Source of the DNA: Collimonas sp. OK607
GTDB taxonomy: Bacteria; Pseudomonadota; Gammaproteobacteria; Burkholderiales; Burkholderiaceae_D
Assembly (NCBI RefSeq): GCF_900111995.1
Contig: NZ_FOKF01000002.1
Coordinates: 124,001 to 188,000, forward strand
Direction: 5' to 3'
DNA length: 64,000 nt
Shown: piece by piece, positions 33,711 to 42,795 of the stretch
Position numbering within the stretch: position 1 is the first letter of the stretch
Layout: the number at the start of each line of letters is the position of its first letter
Position numbers and translations under genes: made by a program
The notes under the pieces: generated by a model
Told to the model about the DNA's origin: nothing
The model's input: the letters and a program-made list of their open reading frames with translations, nothing else
The model's database searches: none

Positions 33711-34271
33711 TCACGCGAGTTCGCGAATGAGTTCTTCGGCCTGTGGCCATTCACCGTAGCCGGATGCCGGATTCAAATGTCCGACCGCACCAAGTTCGAC
33801 GAAGCGGCTGCCCCAAGCCTTTGCCAGGTCACGGGCACGTTCGAGGCGTGTGAGAGGGTCGTTGCTGCTTGCCGCGACGATACTCGGAAACGGCAGCGCG
33901 ACGCGCGGGATCGGCAGCCAGCCATGGTTGTCCAGAGTATCGGTGGTCGGGTAACCTTCCGGCATTGGCGTTTCCAGGTCCGCAGGCGCTGCCAGCAGCG
34001 CACCCTGGATCTCGCGGTTGGCGCGCAAGGCCGCCCAATGGGCAACCATCATCGTGCCCGCGCTATGTGCCACGATGATCACAGGTCCCTGAATGGAGGC
34101 CAAAGCGCGGTCGATCGCATCGACACGGGCTGTGCAGCTAAGCTTGTCGTGTTCGAGTGGGGCGACGCTATGCACGTTAGGCAGCTTCGCCGCCAGCAGG
34201 GTCTGCCAGTGTCCCGGCACATGTTCGCGCAAGCCTGGGACGATGAGAATGGTCGGTGTCGTAGATTGCAT
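33711..34271 (-). CDS. RBBP9/YdeN-type alpha/beta hydrolase
   Basis: 186 residues. ILIVPGLREHVPGHWQ at the start, nucleophile motif VAHSAGTMMV, Asp in ASSNDPLT and His in GAVGHLNPASGYGEWP, which is the signature C-terminus of the family. The ATG at 34271 is preferred to a GTG nine bases before it. The upstream dioxygenase gene ends 13 bases away, so they are an operon. Likely a small cytosolic serine hydrolase; substrate unknown. Confidence 0.9.
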   Translation of the reverse strand: MQSTTPTILIVPGLREHVPGHWQTLLAAKLPNVHSVAPLEHDKLSCTARVDAIDRALASIQGPVIIVAHSAGTMMVAHWAALRANREIQGALLAAPADLETPMPEGYPTTDTLDNHGWLPIPRVALPFPSIVAASSNDPLTRLERARDLAKAWGSRFVELGAVGHLNPASGYGEWPQAEELIRELA

Positions 34272-34284
34272 GTTGACCACTTGG

Positions 34285-35196
34285 TTAGTAGGGCAGGTCG
34301 CCGACGATTGCCGTGCGGTCCATCTTGCGGTGGCACGGCGGGTAATCCATCACTGCGTAGTGCTGAGTCGAACGGTTGTCCCAGAATGCGACACTGTTCT
34401 TCTTCCAACGAAAACGCACTTGGAATTCGGGGATGCAAGCTTGGCTGGTAAGGTAGTTGAGAAGACTACTGGAACCGGGCGCCTTGTCCTGGCCGAAGCG
34501 CACATTGGCTGGCGTATTGTAATTGGTGAAGTGTGTCGTGAAGCTTCCATTGACAAATAGGATCTTCTCTCCGGTTTCAGGATGGATACGCACTACCGGG
34601 TGCTCGGCGTCCGGGTACTGAGCCTTCAACGCAAGACGTTTTTCGATCGGCATCACTGCGCCGAAGCTGGGCTCGATGGCGTGGCGAGCGCGCAATGAGG
34701 CGATTTTCGTCTTGATATCCTCTGGCAGCTGGTTATAAGCCTCGACCATGTTGACCCACATCGTGTCGCCTCCCACCGGCGGGCATTCGACGCAGCGGAG
34801 CACGCACGCTGATGGGGGCTTGTCGCGCCAGGTGGCATCGGTGTGCCAGGAATTTTCGTTGCGTTCTCGAGGGCTCTCCGGGGTTTTGTAGATCTGAATC
34901 AGTCCCCGGTGATCGGGATGGCTGCCCACCACCGGATGATCCTCCAGCTCGCCGAAGCGACGCGCGAAGGCCACGTGCTCGGCGCACGTGATGTCCTGGT
35001 CGCGGAAAAATATCACGCGATGCTTTAGAAGCAACGCCCGGATCTCTGCCATCAGCGAGTCGTCCTCGGCTGCCGCTCCTATGTTAACGTTACTGAGCTC
35101 GGCGCCGATTGTGCAAGTGAGCGGCTCGACGCGGATCGAACTGCTTAGCGAAGTCGCGCGGACTACTGCGGGTGCGGCTTGAAGGTCTTGAGTCAT
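34285..35196 (-). CDS. TauD/TfdA family Fe(II)/2-oxoglutarate dioxygenase
   Basis: 303 residues. The iron ligands are in SWHTDATW (His, Asp) and the distal His of STQHYAVMDY; an Arg near the end (CHRKMDRTAIV) binds 2-oxoglutarate. The family hydroxylates taurine, 2,4-D-type ethers and other organosulfur or aryloxy compounds. The ATG at 35196 has GGGAG. A small hydrolase follows in the same operon, and an AraC gene lies upstream in the same direction. Substrate unknown. Confidence 0.93.
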   Translation of the reverse strand: MTQDLQAAPAVVRATSLSSSIRVEPLTCTIGAELSNVNIGAAAEDDSLMAEIRALLLKHRVIFFRDQDITCAEHVAFARRFGELEDHPVVGSHPDHRGLIQIYKTPESPRERNENSWHTDATWRDKPPSACVLRCVECPPVGGDTMWVNMVEAYNQLPEDIKTKIASLRARHAIEPSFGAVMPIEKRLALKAQYPDAEHPVVRIHPETGEKILFVNGSFTTHFTNYNTPANVRFGQDKAPGSSSLLNYLTSQACIPEFQVRFRWKKNSVAFWDNRSTQHYAVMDYPPCHRKMDRTAIVGDLPY

Positions 35197-35524
35197 GATG
35201 GCTTGTCTCCCATTTTAAATTGCCGGAATAGGTCGAGTATGACGGCGGAGGGGTGTCAATGCTTGATAATACATGACAGATATTTTGCATTTTGTGTCAA
35301 TACCATATGCAGGTGCCGGCCCTTGTCCGTGCTGCGAACCTCGCGACCTGCGGCGAGGTCGAGTGTGTCGGGCGATTACTTCAGGCTTCTGCGTAACGTT
35401 GTGCAGTCGCTGGCAGTCGAGAAATATGCCGGAATGGTTATTATGCGCGCAGTAGTAATGGCTCGGGTTCAAGAGCTGAGCGCACTAAACCGTCAGTCGG
35501 CCTGATCGATTGACCGTTGCCCGC
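35197..35524. promoter_or_regulatory. Upstream region of the tauD-type gene
   Basis: 328 bases without a gene; contains the dioxygenase promoter. Nothing else recognised. Confidence 0.4.
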
Positions 35525-36550
35525 CTAAGCGGAGTCACGCTGCGGGCCGTCGCTCGCCAGGTTTTTCTTCCAGCGCGATGGCGGCATGCCGAACTGGGTG
35601 CTGAACCAGCGCGAGAACACGCTGGTTTCGGCAAAGCCTAGCAATGCCGCGATCTGCAAGATGCTGTGCGTCTGGCTGTTGAGGTAGCGCATGGCTTGCT
35701 CACGCCGCACGTCGTTGAGCAGTGACTGAAAGTTCGCGCCTACGTGCTCCAGTTGCCTTTGCAGGGTGCGTGGACTCACGCCCAGGCTCTGTCCCACCTG
35801 CTGGATGCTGTTTTCTCCGCGGGGCAGCAGCACATGCAGCGCACGCCGCACATCGTGAGTGACGGTGCCGCTGCCATTGCGGGGCTGCAGGTCGATGTAG
35901 TCCTTGGCATATCCGGCCATGTGCGGGTCGCACAGCGGATTGAGTTGGTCCAAATCGCCCTTGCTCAGCACAATGCCATCGAACTCCGAGCCGAACTCCA
36001 ATGGCGCGTGGAAGACACGTTGGTGAATTTGCATGCTGTTGGGAGCGGGATGCGAAAAATGCACGCTACGGGGTAACCAGCGCGAACCGAGTTGGTGCCG
36101 GCACAAGGACAGCAACGCCCCGATTACCATCTCCACTGGCTGGCGCCCGGGGCTCGCCCGCCCCGTAACCAAAGCCACTTGTATTACCGTCACGGTCGGG
36201 TATTCCACCAGGTCCAAAACCAGCGAGTCGCTCAGCAGATGGCGGTAGCGCTTGAGTTCTGTCAAAGCGTGGCGCAGCGTCGGCTGGTGTTGCAGCAACA
36301 AACTGATCACACCGAAATCAGATAGGCGCCACGACTCGCCCACAAGCAGCCCGATAGATGCGCCGTTTGTCGCCCTGGCAGAGGCTTCCAGCAACTCGGC
36401 CAGCGAAGCCTCGGGCACCCACAGATCAGGCGTGAGAAAGCACGTCTGATCCAGGCCAACGTGCTGAATCATGCTCACCGGATCAATGCCTAAGCCGCGC
36501 GCGATGGTGGAGTATTTCGAAAAGTTGACACTGCGAACCAGAGTTGTCAT
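35525..36550 (-). CDS. AraC family transcriptional regulator
   Basis: 341 residues from the ATG at 36550. N-terminal AraC_binding/arabinose-like domain (IDPVSMIQHVGLDQTCF and SLAELLEASARATNGASIG) and C-terminal helix-turn-helix pair (SIQQVGQSLGVSPRTLQRQL and ALLGFAETSVFSRWFSTQFG). It lies between the TauD operon and, in the other direction, the cluster starting at 36802, so it could regulate either. Several residues upstream of this start would be in frame but look unrelated. Confidence 0.92.
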   Translation of the reverse strand: MTTLVRSVNFSKYSTIARGLGIDPVSMIQHVGLDQTCFLTPDLWVPEASLAELLEASARATNGASIGLLVGESWRLSDFGVISLLLQHQPTLRHALTELKRYRHLLSDSLVLDLVEYPTVTVIQVALVTGRASPGRQPVEMVIGALLSLCRHQLGSRWLPRSVHFSHPAPNSMQIHQRVFHAPLEFGSEFDGIVLSKGDLDQLNPLCDPHMAGYAKDYIDLQPRNGSGTVTHDVRRALHVLLPRGENSIQQVGQSLGVSPRTLQRQLEHVGANFQSLLNDVRREQAMRYLNSQTHSILQIAALLGFAETSVFSRWFSTQFGMPPSRWKKNLASDGPQRDSA

Positions 36551-36801
36551 GGAGATACTTGTTCGGATGATTGCGTTGCGAGGTTTCCTGCGCGACCACG
36601 CGCACCGGCTCACTGCTTCAGCACTGATTTGTAATTTGTATGGTGCATCAAAAAATGACTGTCCGGTGTCATCAATAATAAACGTATGGCGTGTTATGTC
36701 AAGCGCGAACCAGGGAGCGGGTCAAGAATAGCTCAACGTAATCAGCATAATAGCCGCATGAGCAAATTGCCGGATACGGGCCATACATACAGGAGACGAC
36801 A

Positions 36802-37002
36802 TTGGCGAAAATGATTAGGATCAACCGCGTCGACGGCCTCGAATTTCTGCGGTTCGAAGACAGCGATGTCTTCGAATCCGGTTCCGGCGCGATCCGCCTG
36901 CACCACGTGGCGACGGATTCGAACTACGCCTACACTAATTCTAACAACGGCACTTCCCCGATCCCCCTGGCCAAGAAAAGCTTCACCCGAACCGCAAGTT
37001 AA
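36802..37002 (+). pseudogene. Quinone oxidoreductase, N-terminal remnant
   Basis: Begins at TTG (AKMIRINRVDGLEFLRFEDS, then IRLHHVATDSNYAYT). It aligns residue by residue with the start of the intact enzyme at 41669 (AKVVKFYETGGPEVLRFEDV, RIRHVAVGLNFADTY), keeping about a third of positions, and ends after 66 codons in unrelated sequence. So the 4.9-kb block between is bracketed by a decayed and an intact copy of the same gene. Confidence 0.7.
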
Positions 37003-37044
37003 AAAGCCGCTAAAAGCACGGCGAAATAATATAAGGAGACAATT

Positions 37045-38397
37045 ATGACCCCTATCGACAACGGTACAGAGCCGCAAGACGGCTACCTGACTGGCAAAAA
37101 AAACGCGTGGTTTGCCTTTATCATGACCTTCGCACTCATGCTGTTCGACTACATCGACCGGCAGGTGATCGTGTCGCTGTTTCCGCACATCAAGGCGGAA
37201 TGGCTCCTTAGCGACAAGCAATTGGGTGGACTGGTTTCCATCATCTCCATTGTGGTGGGTCTTGGTGTCATTCCGGTAGCGCTGACGGCGGACCGCATGA
37301 GCCGTGTAAAGAGCGTGGTTGTCATGGCAGCCACCTGGAGCCTTGCCACCATCTCTTGCATGTTTGCGGGCAACTATGCCCAGCTGTTTGTGGCTCGAGC
37401 CGTTGTCGGAGTGGGCGAGACCGGATATGGCTCGGTGGGCGCGGCGCTGATCTCCAGCCTGTTCCCCAAGCGCCTGCGCAGTGTCTTGCTGGGGGCTTTT
37501 TTTGCCGCAGCTTCGCTGGGCTCGCTGCTGGGCGTGATGCTGGGTGGAGTAATTGCCGCCAAATGGGGCTGGAAGGCCGCTTTTGGCGTGGTCGGCGTGC
37601 CTGGCCTGGTACTGGCCTTGCTATATCTGCTGGTACGCGATTACAAAACTGTGGAGCTGCCCACAACGTCGGGCACGGGCACCATCAAGCATATTTTCAG
37701 CACCCTGATGCGGACCCGCACCCTGCTCTGGACTTGCCTGGCTGCAGCCATGCAAGTGATCGTGATGTCGGCCGTCTGGGCCTGGTTACCTAGCTACCTG
37801 AATCGCTTCCATGGCATGGCCCCCGAGGTGGCCGCCAAGCAGGCGGCGCTGGTGGTGCTGGTCGGGGCGGTGGGCTGCGTGTTCTGGGGATTTGTGGTGG
37901 ACCGTGTCGCCCTGCGTCGGCCTCGCTACAAGTTGGCCACGCTGGCTGTATTGTGTGCGATCACCATGGTGCTGATGCTGGTGGCTTTTTCCTCCTCTCA
38001 GTCGGGTGCTGCGCAACTCAAACTGATATATCTGGGCGGCTTTTTTCTGAACTGCACCGTGGGTGTAGTGGCCGGCGTCGTAATGGATGTCATTCACCCC
38101 GGCATGCGTTCCACCGGTGGCGCCGTGCTGGCGCTGTCCCAGAATCTTCTTGGCTTTGCCGTGGGCCCGTTCCTGGTCGGTGCGCTGTCCGACAGATTGG
38201 GCCTGCAGTACGCCATGGAAGTGATCCCTGTCTTTAGCATACTGGCCGCCGTGTTTTTTATGGTCGCGATGCGCTACTACGATCAGGATGTCCGCCAGGT
38301 CGAGAAGATCCGTCTGGATTCTCTCGATGACAAGAAGCAGGTCGAGGACGGACCACTGGATTCTCGTCCAGCCAAAGCTGCCCGATCTTTCACCTGA
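37045..38397 (+). CDS. MFS transporter
   Basis: 450 residues, 12 membrane helices, ATG after AAGGAG. LMLFDYIDRQVIVSLFPHIK and VARAVVGVGETGYGSVGAAL place it in the spinster-like/ACS-type major facilitators. First gene of the second catabolic set, presumably importing the substrate later handled by the BKACE and quinone oxidoreductase gene products. It ends 19 bases before the DsbA-family gene. Confidence 0.93.
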   Translation: MTPIDNGTEPQDGYLTGKKNAWFAFIMTFALMLFDYIDRQVIVSLFPHIKAEWLLSDKQLGGLVSIISIVVGLGVIPVALTADRMSRVKSVVVMAATWSLATISCMFAGNYAQLFVARAVVGVGETGYGSVGAALISSLFPKRLRSVLLGAFFAAASLGSLLGVMLGGVIAAKWGWKAAFGVVGVPGLVLALLYLLVRDYKTVELPTTSGTGTIKHIFSTLMRTRTLLWTCLAAAMQVIVMSAVWAWLPSYLNRFHGMAPEVAAKQAALVVLVGAVGCVFWGFVVDRVALRRPRYKLATLAVLCAITMVLMLVAFSSSQSGAAQLKLIYLGGFFLNCTVGVVAGVVMDVIHPGMRSTGGAVLALSQNLLGFAVGPFLVGALSDRLGLQYAMEVIPVFSILAAVFFMVAMRYYDQDVRQVEKIRLDSLDDKKQVEDGPLDSRPAKAARSFT

Positions 38398-38416
38398 ACT
38401 GCAGCGAGAACGAAAC

Positions 38417-39043
38417 ATGGCTAAAGAACTCATTATTGATGCGTATTTCGACCTGATCTGTCCTTGGTGCCTGATCGGCAAACGCCATCTGGACCGGGCG
38501 CTGGCGGAGCTGGCCCGGACCGATCCTGAGGTGGCGGTGGATGTGCGCTGGCATTCTGTGCAGTTGCTGCCGGATCTGCCAGTCGAAGGTAGGGATTTCA
38601 CCGAGTTTTATATTCAACGCAAGGGTAGTGCGCAGGCGGTGCTGGAAGGTCAGGAACGGGTCCGGCAGGCAGCCTTGGCTGCCGGCGCCGTGGTGAATTT
38701 TTCGATCATCGCGCGCATGCCCAATACGCTGCAGGCGCATCAGCTGCTGGCGTTTGCCAGCACGCGCCAGACGCCCGATCAGCAAACGCAATTGCTGGAG
38801 CGCTTGCTGGCCGCGCATTTCAGCTTGGGTGAAGATTTGGGTGAGCGCGCCACATTGCTGGCGATCGCCCAGGACTTTGATCTGCCGGTGGCTGAGTTGA
38901 GCCTCTGGCTGGAATCCGGCATGGGGAAGCCGATACCTTTGGAAGTGCCCGGCGTGCCATTCTTTGTTTTCAACCGCCGGCTCTCCTTGTCGGGCGCGCA
39001 GCCGCCCGAGGTGCTGCTCTATAGCATGCGCCAAGCCTCTTGA
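38417..39043 (+). CDS. DsbA family oxidoreductase (FrnE / 2-hydroxychromene-2-carboxylate isomerase-like)
   Basis: 208 residues from the ATG at 38417; the longer frame lies inside the MFS gene. DLICPWCLIGKRHL has the CPWC active-site pair, and the helical insert plus VPGVPFFVFNRRLSLSGAQP match FrnE-type proteins. No signal peptide, so it is cytosolic. Related proteins are polyketide or aromatic isomerases or thiol oxidoreductases. Its place between a transporter and a porin hints at a catabolic role, unproven. Confidence 0.9.
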   Translation: MAKELIIDAYFDLICPWCLIGKRHLDRALAELARTDPEVAVDVRWHSVQLLPDLPVEGRDFTEFYIQRKGSAQAVLEGQERVRQAALAAGAVVNFSIIARMPNTLQAHQLLAFASTRQTPDQQTQLLERLLAAHFSLGEDLGERATLLAIAQDFDLPVAELSLWLESGMGKPIPLEVPGVPFFVFNRRLSLSGAQPPEVLLYSMRQAS

Positions 39044-39129
39044 GGCTAAACAAAAGCATTAACTCCGCAAGAAAATTATAAATTCACAAAAATTGATGTG
39101 AAAACATCGGGACACTACGGATAAATAAA

Positions 39130-40263
39130 ATGAAAAAAATTATATTGGGATCGATTGCGCTGCTCGGATCCGGCTTGTCGTTCGCACAATCATCGGTCAC
39201 GGTGTTTGGTGTAGCGGATTCGGCCATCGAATACACGAAGGCGCAAGGAACCGGGGAGATCACGCGGCTTGTGTCGGGCAGCAACACACCAAGCAAGATT
39301 GGCTTCAGAGGCAGTGAGGACCTGGGGGGCGGCCTTTCTGCTGCATTCTGGCTGGAGGCCGGTATCTACATAGACACCGGCGGCGGCCAGGTGACCAACG
39401 TGAACAACACGCCGTCCGGTGCGCTTCCATCCAGCCTGGCATTCAATCGCCGGTCCACGGTGAGCTTGTTGGGCCGGTTCGGCGAGGTGCGCATGGGGCG
39501 CGACGTGGTGGCCAGTTCCCTGAATTATGTCGAGTTCGATACGTTCCGTGGCGTCGGCATTGGTAATTCCAGTGCGGTGATGTTAAGTAACGGCGTGTTT
39601 TCCAATGCCACGGCCTTGCGTGCTTCCAACACCGTCAGCTACTTTCTACCGCCCGATCTGGGTGGTTGGTACGGTGAAGTCATGGGCGCCCTTGGCGAAA
39701 ACCCGTCAGGTCAGGCCACGACAGCTGCCGGCGGTAAGCATGATGGTGACTATTACGGTGCACGTATCGGCTATCGGAAAGCCAACTTGAATGTGGCACT
39801 GTCGGCCGGGCGTACGCGCTACGACCAGCTGCCGACATCCAGCGCGGTTGCAGGCAATGTGGATCGCATCAATCTCGGCGCGTCGTACGACTTCGGCATG
39901 GTGCGCGTGATAAGCCTGGTCAGCACCGAGCGGCGTGCCCGTGGAACCGGTGGCGTCGCCAGCAACGTCAGCTTCAGCTTGGGCGGCATCGTGCCCAGTG
40001 GCCCGAGCGATTTCATCCTGCAGTACGCGCAGGTCAACCAGAATGCGATCGCCGGCAGCCACGACGCACGGCAGCTTTCCGCCGGTTGGGTCTACAACCT
40101 GAGCAAACGCACGGCGCTCTACACAACGCTAAGCTGGCTGGACAACCGCAACAAATCGACGCTGTACGTGCTGAATACCACCGGCGGCCTTTCTACACCG
40201 GCTACGACGATACCTGGCGGCAATATCACCGGCTTCGATCTCGGCATCCGGCATAGTTTCTGA
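39130..40263 (+). CDS. General porin, second copy
   Basis: 377 residues, signal peptide ending LSFAQ, mature start SSVTVFGVADSAIEYT, GFRGSEDLGGGLSAAFWLEA and C-terminal Phe (GIRHSF). Same family as the porin at 18290 but clearly diverged, so not a recent duplicate. Probably specific to this cluster's substrate. Ribosome binding site is weak. Confidence 0.95.
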   Translation: MKKIILGSIALLGSGLSFAQSSVTVFGVADSAIEYTKAQGTGEITRLVSGSNTPSKIGFRGSEDLGGGLSAAFWLEAGIYIDTGGGQVTNVNNTPSGALPSSLAFNRRSTVSLLGRFGEVRMGRDVVASSLNYVEFDTFRGVGIGNSSAVMLSNGVFSNATALRASNTVSYFLPPDLGGWYGEVMGALGENPSGQATTAAGGKHDGDYYGARIGYRKANLNVALSAGRTRYDQLPTSSAVAGNVDRINLGASYDFGMVRVISLVSTERRARGTGGVASNVSFSLGGIVPSGPSDFILQYAQVNQNAIAGSHDARQLSAGWVYNLSKRTALYTTLSWLDNRNKSTLYVLNTTGGLSTPATTIPGGNITGFDLGIRHSF

Positions 40264-40482
40264 ACCAGGACGGAGCGGTTTGCCGAGAGCGTCACGTGCG
40301 ACGTCAAAAATTAGTGACTATGGTGCGGTTTCTGTCGTTAAAAGCCAAATCAAAGACATGTAACGTCAAGCGGAAGATGAAACACAGTCAGATAATTTAC
40401 TCATCGTGACAAATCGACCCGAACGTTTTTTATCGGGTTCGACGTTCTCAATATTCATAATTCAACTTGGAGACCCATTACC

Positions 40483-41541
40483 ATGAACTTCCTTGACGGC
40501 CACCTGTATCCCGAGAACCAGCAGCCCCTGATCATTACCGCTGCTCCCTATGCGCCGGGCTGGATTCCTTCAGACTTCCCGGAAGATATTCCGGTCACGA
40601 TGGAGGATCAGATCCAGAAGGCGGTGGATTGCTACGAAGCCGGCGCCACCGTCCTGCATCTGCATGTACGCGAAGCCGATGGCAAGGGCAGCAAGCGCCT
40701 GTCCAAGTTCAATGAGTTGATCGCCGGTGTGCGCGCCCGCGTGCCGGAAATGGTGATTCAGGTGGGCGGGTCCATCAGCTTTGCGCCTGAGGACGATGGT
40801 TCTGCGGCCAAATGGCTAAGCGATGACACGCGCCATATGCTGGCCGAACTCAATCCGAAGCCGGACCAGGTGACTGTCACGGTCAACACTACGCAGATGA
40901 ACGTGACAGAGCATGCCGGTATTGATGACTTCAAGGGCGTTTCGCGTGGATTCCCGCACCTCTATGCAACCTACAAGGACATGATCGTGCCCTCGAATCC
41001 TAGCTGGGTCGAAGAGCACATCCGACGTCTGACTGCCGCCGGCATCCAAAGTGAATTTCAATGCTACAACATCAACAGCTTTGAAACGATTGAACGGATG
41101 ATTCGCCGCGGCGTCTACAAAGGACCGCTGGTGATGAACTGGGTGGCTATCAGCGGCGGTATGGATCAGGCAAACATCTACAACCTGGCCAATTTCCTGC
41201 GCGCTGCGCCCGACGGCGCGGTGATCACGGTGGAAAGTTCTGTGCTGAATGTGCTGCCAGTGAATATGATAGGCATTGCCTTGGGCCTGCATGTGCGGTG
41301 CGGTATCGAGGATGTGCTCTGGAACCAGACCCGCACGGGCAAGATGAGCTCCGTCGAGCAGATTAAGCAGCTGGTGCGTATCTCCGGCGAATTCGGGCGC
41401 CCCATAGCGACCGCGCAACAGGCACGAGAGATCATGAAGATCGGCGTCTTCTACGAGACGGCGGACGAGACGCTTCAGGCCAATGGTTTCGCACCCAATC
41501 GTAACGGTGGCAACCAGGGATTCCTGCGCAAGCCGGACTGA
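40483..41541 (+). CDS. Beta-keto acid cleavage enzyme (BKACE, DUF849)
   Basis: 352 residues, ATG after GGAGA. PLIITAAPYAPGWIP and the metal-binding pair VLHLHVREADGKGSK (H-x-H) plus the late VESSVLNVLPVN are typical of the 3-keto-5-aminohexanoate cleavage (Kce) family. These zinc enzymes cleave a beta-keto acid with acetyl-CoA to give an aminoacyl- or acyl-CoA and acetoacetate. Members act in lysine fermentation and carnitine breakdown; the substrate here is unknown. Downstream is a quinone oxidoreductase. Confidence 0.92.
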   Translation: MNFLDGHLYPENQQPLIITAAPYAPGWIPSDFPEDIPVTMEDQIQKAVDCYEAGATVLHLHVREADGKGSKRLSKFNELIAGVRARVPEMVIQVGGSISFAPEDDGSAAKWLSDDTRHMLAELNPKPDQVTVTVNTTQMNVTEHAGIDDFKGVSRGFPHLYATYKDMIVPSNPSWVEEHIRRLTAAGIQSEFQCYNINSFETIERMIRRGVYKGPLVMNWVAISGGMDQANIYNLANFLRAAPDGAVITVESSVLNVLPVNMIGIALGLHVRCGIEDVLWNQTRTGKMSSVEQIKQLVRISGEFGRPIATAQQAREIMKIGVFYETADETLQANGFAPNRNGGNQGFLRKPD

Positions 41542-41668
41542 AGCAACAGGGGGAGTAGACATCACATCCAGCGTTGGCAGCTGGGTGTGTCAAAGTCAGG
41601 GTGAGGGGAAGTCACGGACTGACACGCTGCAAGTGAATTGTGATATTAGATAAAGAACAGGAGACAAA

Positions 41669-42649
41669 ATGGCAAAAGTCGTTAAATTCTACGAAACTGG
41701 CGGACCCGAGGTACTTCGTTTTGAGGACGTTGACGTTGGTGAACCGGGACCGGGAGAAGTTCGCATCCGCCACGTGGCAGTAGGTTTGAATTTTGCTGAT
41801 ACTTACTTCCGCAGTGGCATCTACCCGGTTCCGCTGCCCAGCGGTATCGGCAACGAGGCGTCCGGCGTGGTCGAGGCTGTCGGTGCCGGCGTGACGGACT
41901 TCGTGGTCGGTGACCGTGTGACCTACACGGGTTTTACCAACACGCTGGGCGCCTACAGCACTGAGCGGCTGATTTCTACCGCACCACTGATCAAGCTGCC
42001 GGATGCAATCAGCTGCGAGGCCGCGGCGGCTATGACCATGCGCGGTTTGTCTGCGTCCTACTTGTGCCGCAAGATCTACCCGTTCCAGGGCGGTGAAACC
42101 GTATTGCTGCATGCTGCCGCCGGCGGTGTGGGCCTGATCGTTTCGCAGTGGGCCAAATTGCTCGGGCTGACGGTCATTGGGACGGTTTCGACCGACGCCA
42201 AGGCCGAAGTGGCACGCGCCCACGGTTGCGACCACATCATTAACTACAGCCATGAAGACGTTGCCAAGCGCGTGCGTGAGATCACTAACGGCGTGGGCGT
42301 CTCTGTGGTTTTTGACAGCGTGGGCAAAGACACATTCATGTCTTCGCTGGACTCGCTCAAGCGCCGCGGTTTGCTGGTGTGCGTGGGTACCGCCTCCGGA
42401 AAAATCCCCCCGTTTGACCCTGCGATCCTGGCCCGCAAAGGCTCCGCATACATTACCCGTCCAGGTTTGGCCGACTACATCGCCGATCCGGCCGAAAAGG
42501 CGGAACTGGTCGATGAGCTATTCGGGCACGTGGCGGCAGGGCGCATCCGTATCGAAATCAATCAGCGTTACGCGCTGGAAGATGCGGTACAGGCGCATCG
42601 TGATCTTGAAGGCCGGAAAACAACCGGATCGTCCATATTCGTTATGTGA
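41669..42649 (+). CDS. NADPH:quinone oxidoreductase, zinc-independent MDR family
   Basis: 326 residues, ATG after AGGAGACAAA. GIGNEASGVVEAVG (with the usual enzyme-family glycine pattern), VLLHAAAGGVGLIVSQWAKL (NADPH-binding) and FDSVGKDTFMSSLDSLKRRG identify the Qor/zeta-crystallin class without catalytic zinc ligands. It probably reduces a quinone or enone. A decayed copy begins this cluster at 36802. A hairpin follows the stop. Confidence 0.93.
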   Translation: MAKVVKFYETGGPEVLRFEDVDVGEPGPGEVRIRHVAVGLNFADTYFRSGIYPVPLPSGIGNEASGVVEAVGAGVTDFVVGDRVTYTGFTNTLGAYSTERLISTAPLIKLPDAISCEAAAAMTMRGLSASYLCRKIYPFQGGETVLLHAAAGGVGLIVSQWAKLLGLTVIGTVSTDAKAEVARAHGCDHIINYSHEDVAKRVREITNGVGVSVVFDSVGKDTFMSSLDSLKRRGLLVCVGTASGKIPPFDPAILARKGSAYITRPGLADYIADPAEKAELVDELFGHVAAGRIRIEINQRYALEDAVQAHRDLEGRKTTGSSIFVM

Positions 42650-42703
42650 GACGGGGAGTCTTCGCGATAAATGCACTGTCCTGGCGCTGGAACGGCCGGA
42701 CAG

Positions 42704-42732
42704 ACCCATTCGGCTGTCATGGCCGAATGGGT
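42704..42732. terminator. Hairpin after quinone oxidoreductase
   Basis: ACCCATTCGGC and GCCGAATGGGT form a perfect 11-base-pair stem. No T run follows; instead a 10-base tandem repeat begins. Confidence 0.6.
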
Positions 42733-42740
42733 GCTGATAA

Positions 42741-42795
42741 ATCAAATCAAAGCAAATCAAAGCAAATCAACGCAAATCAACGCAAATCAACGCAA
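42741..42795 (+). repeat. 10-base tandem repeat
   Basis: Five and a half units of (A/C)GCAAATCAA, the first two with A and the later three with C at the variable position. It ends exactly at the LysR stop codon on the opposite strand. Confidence 0.9.

Noticed and set aside
42741-42795. CRISPR array or plasmid iterons
   Set aside because: Units of 10 bases without spacers exclude CRISPR; there is no replication gene nearby, so iterons are unlikely.
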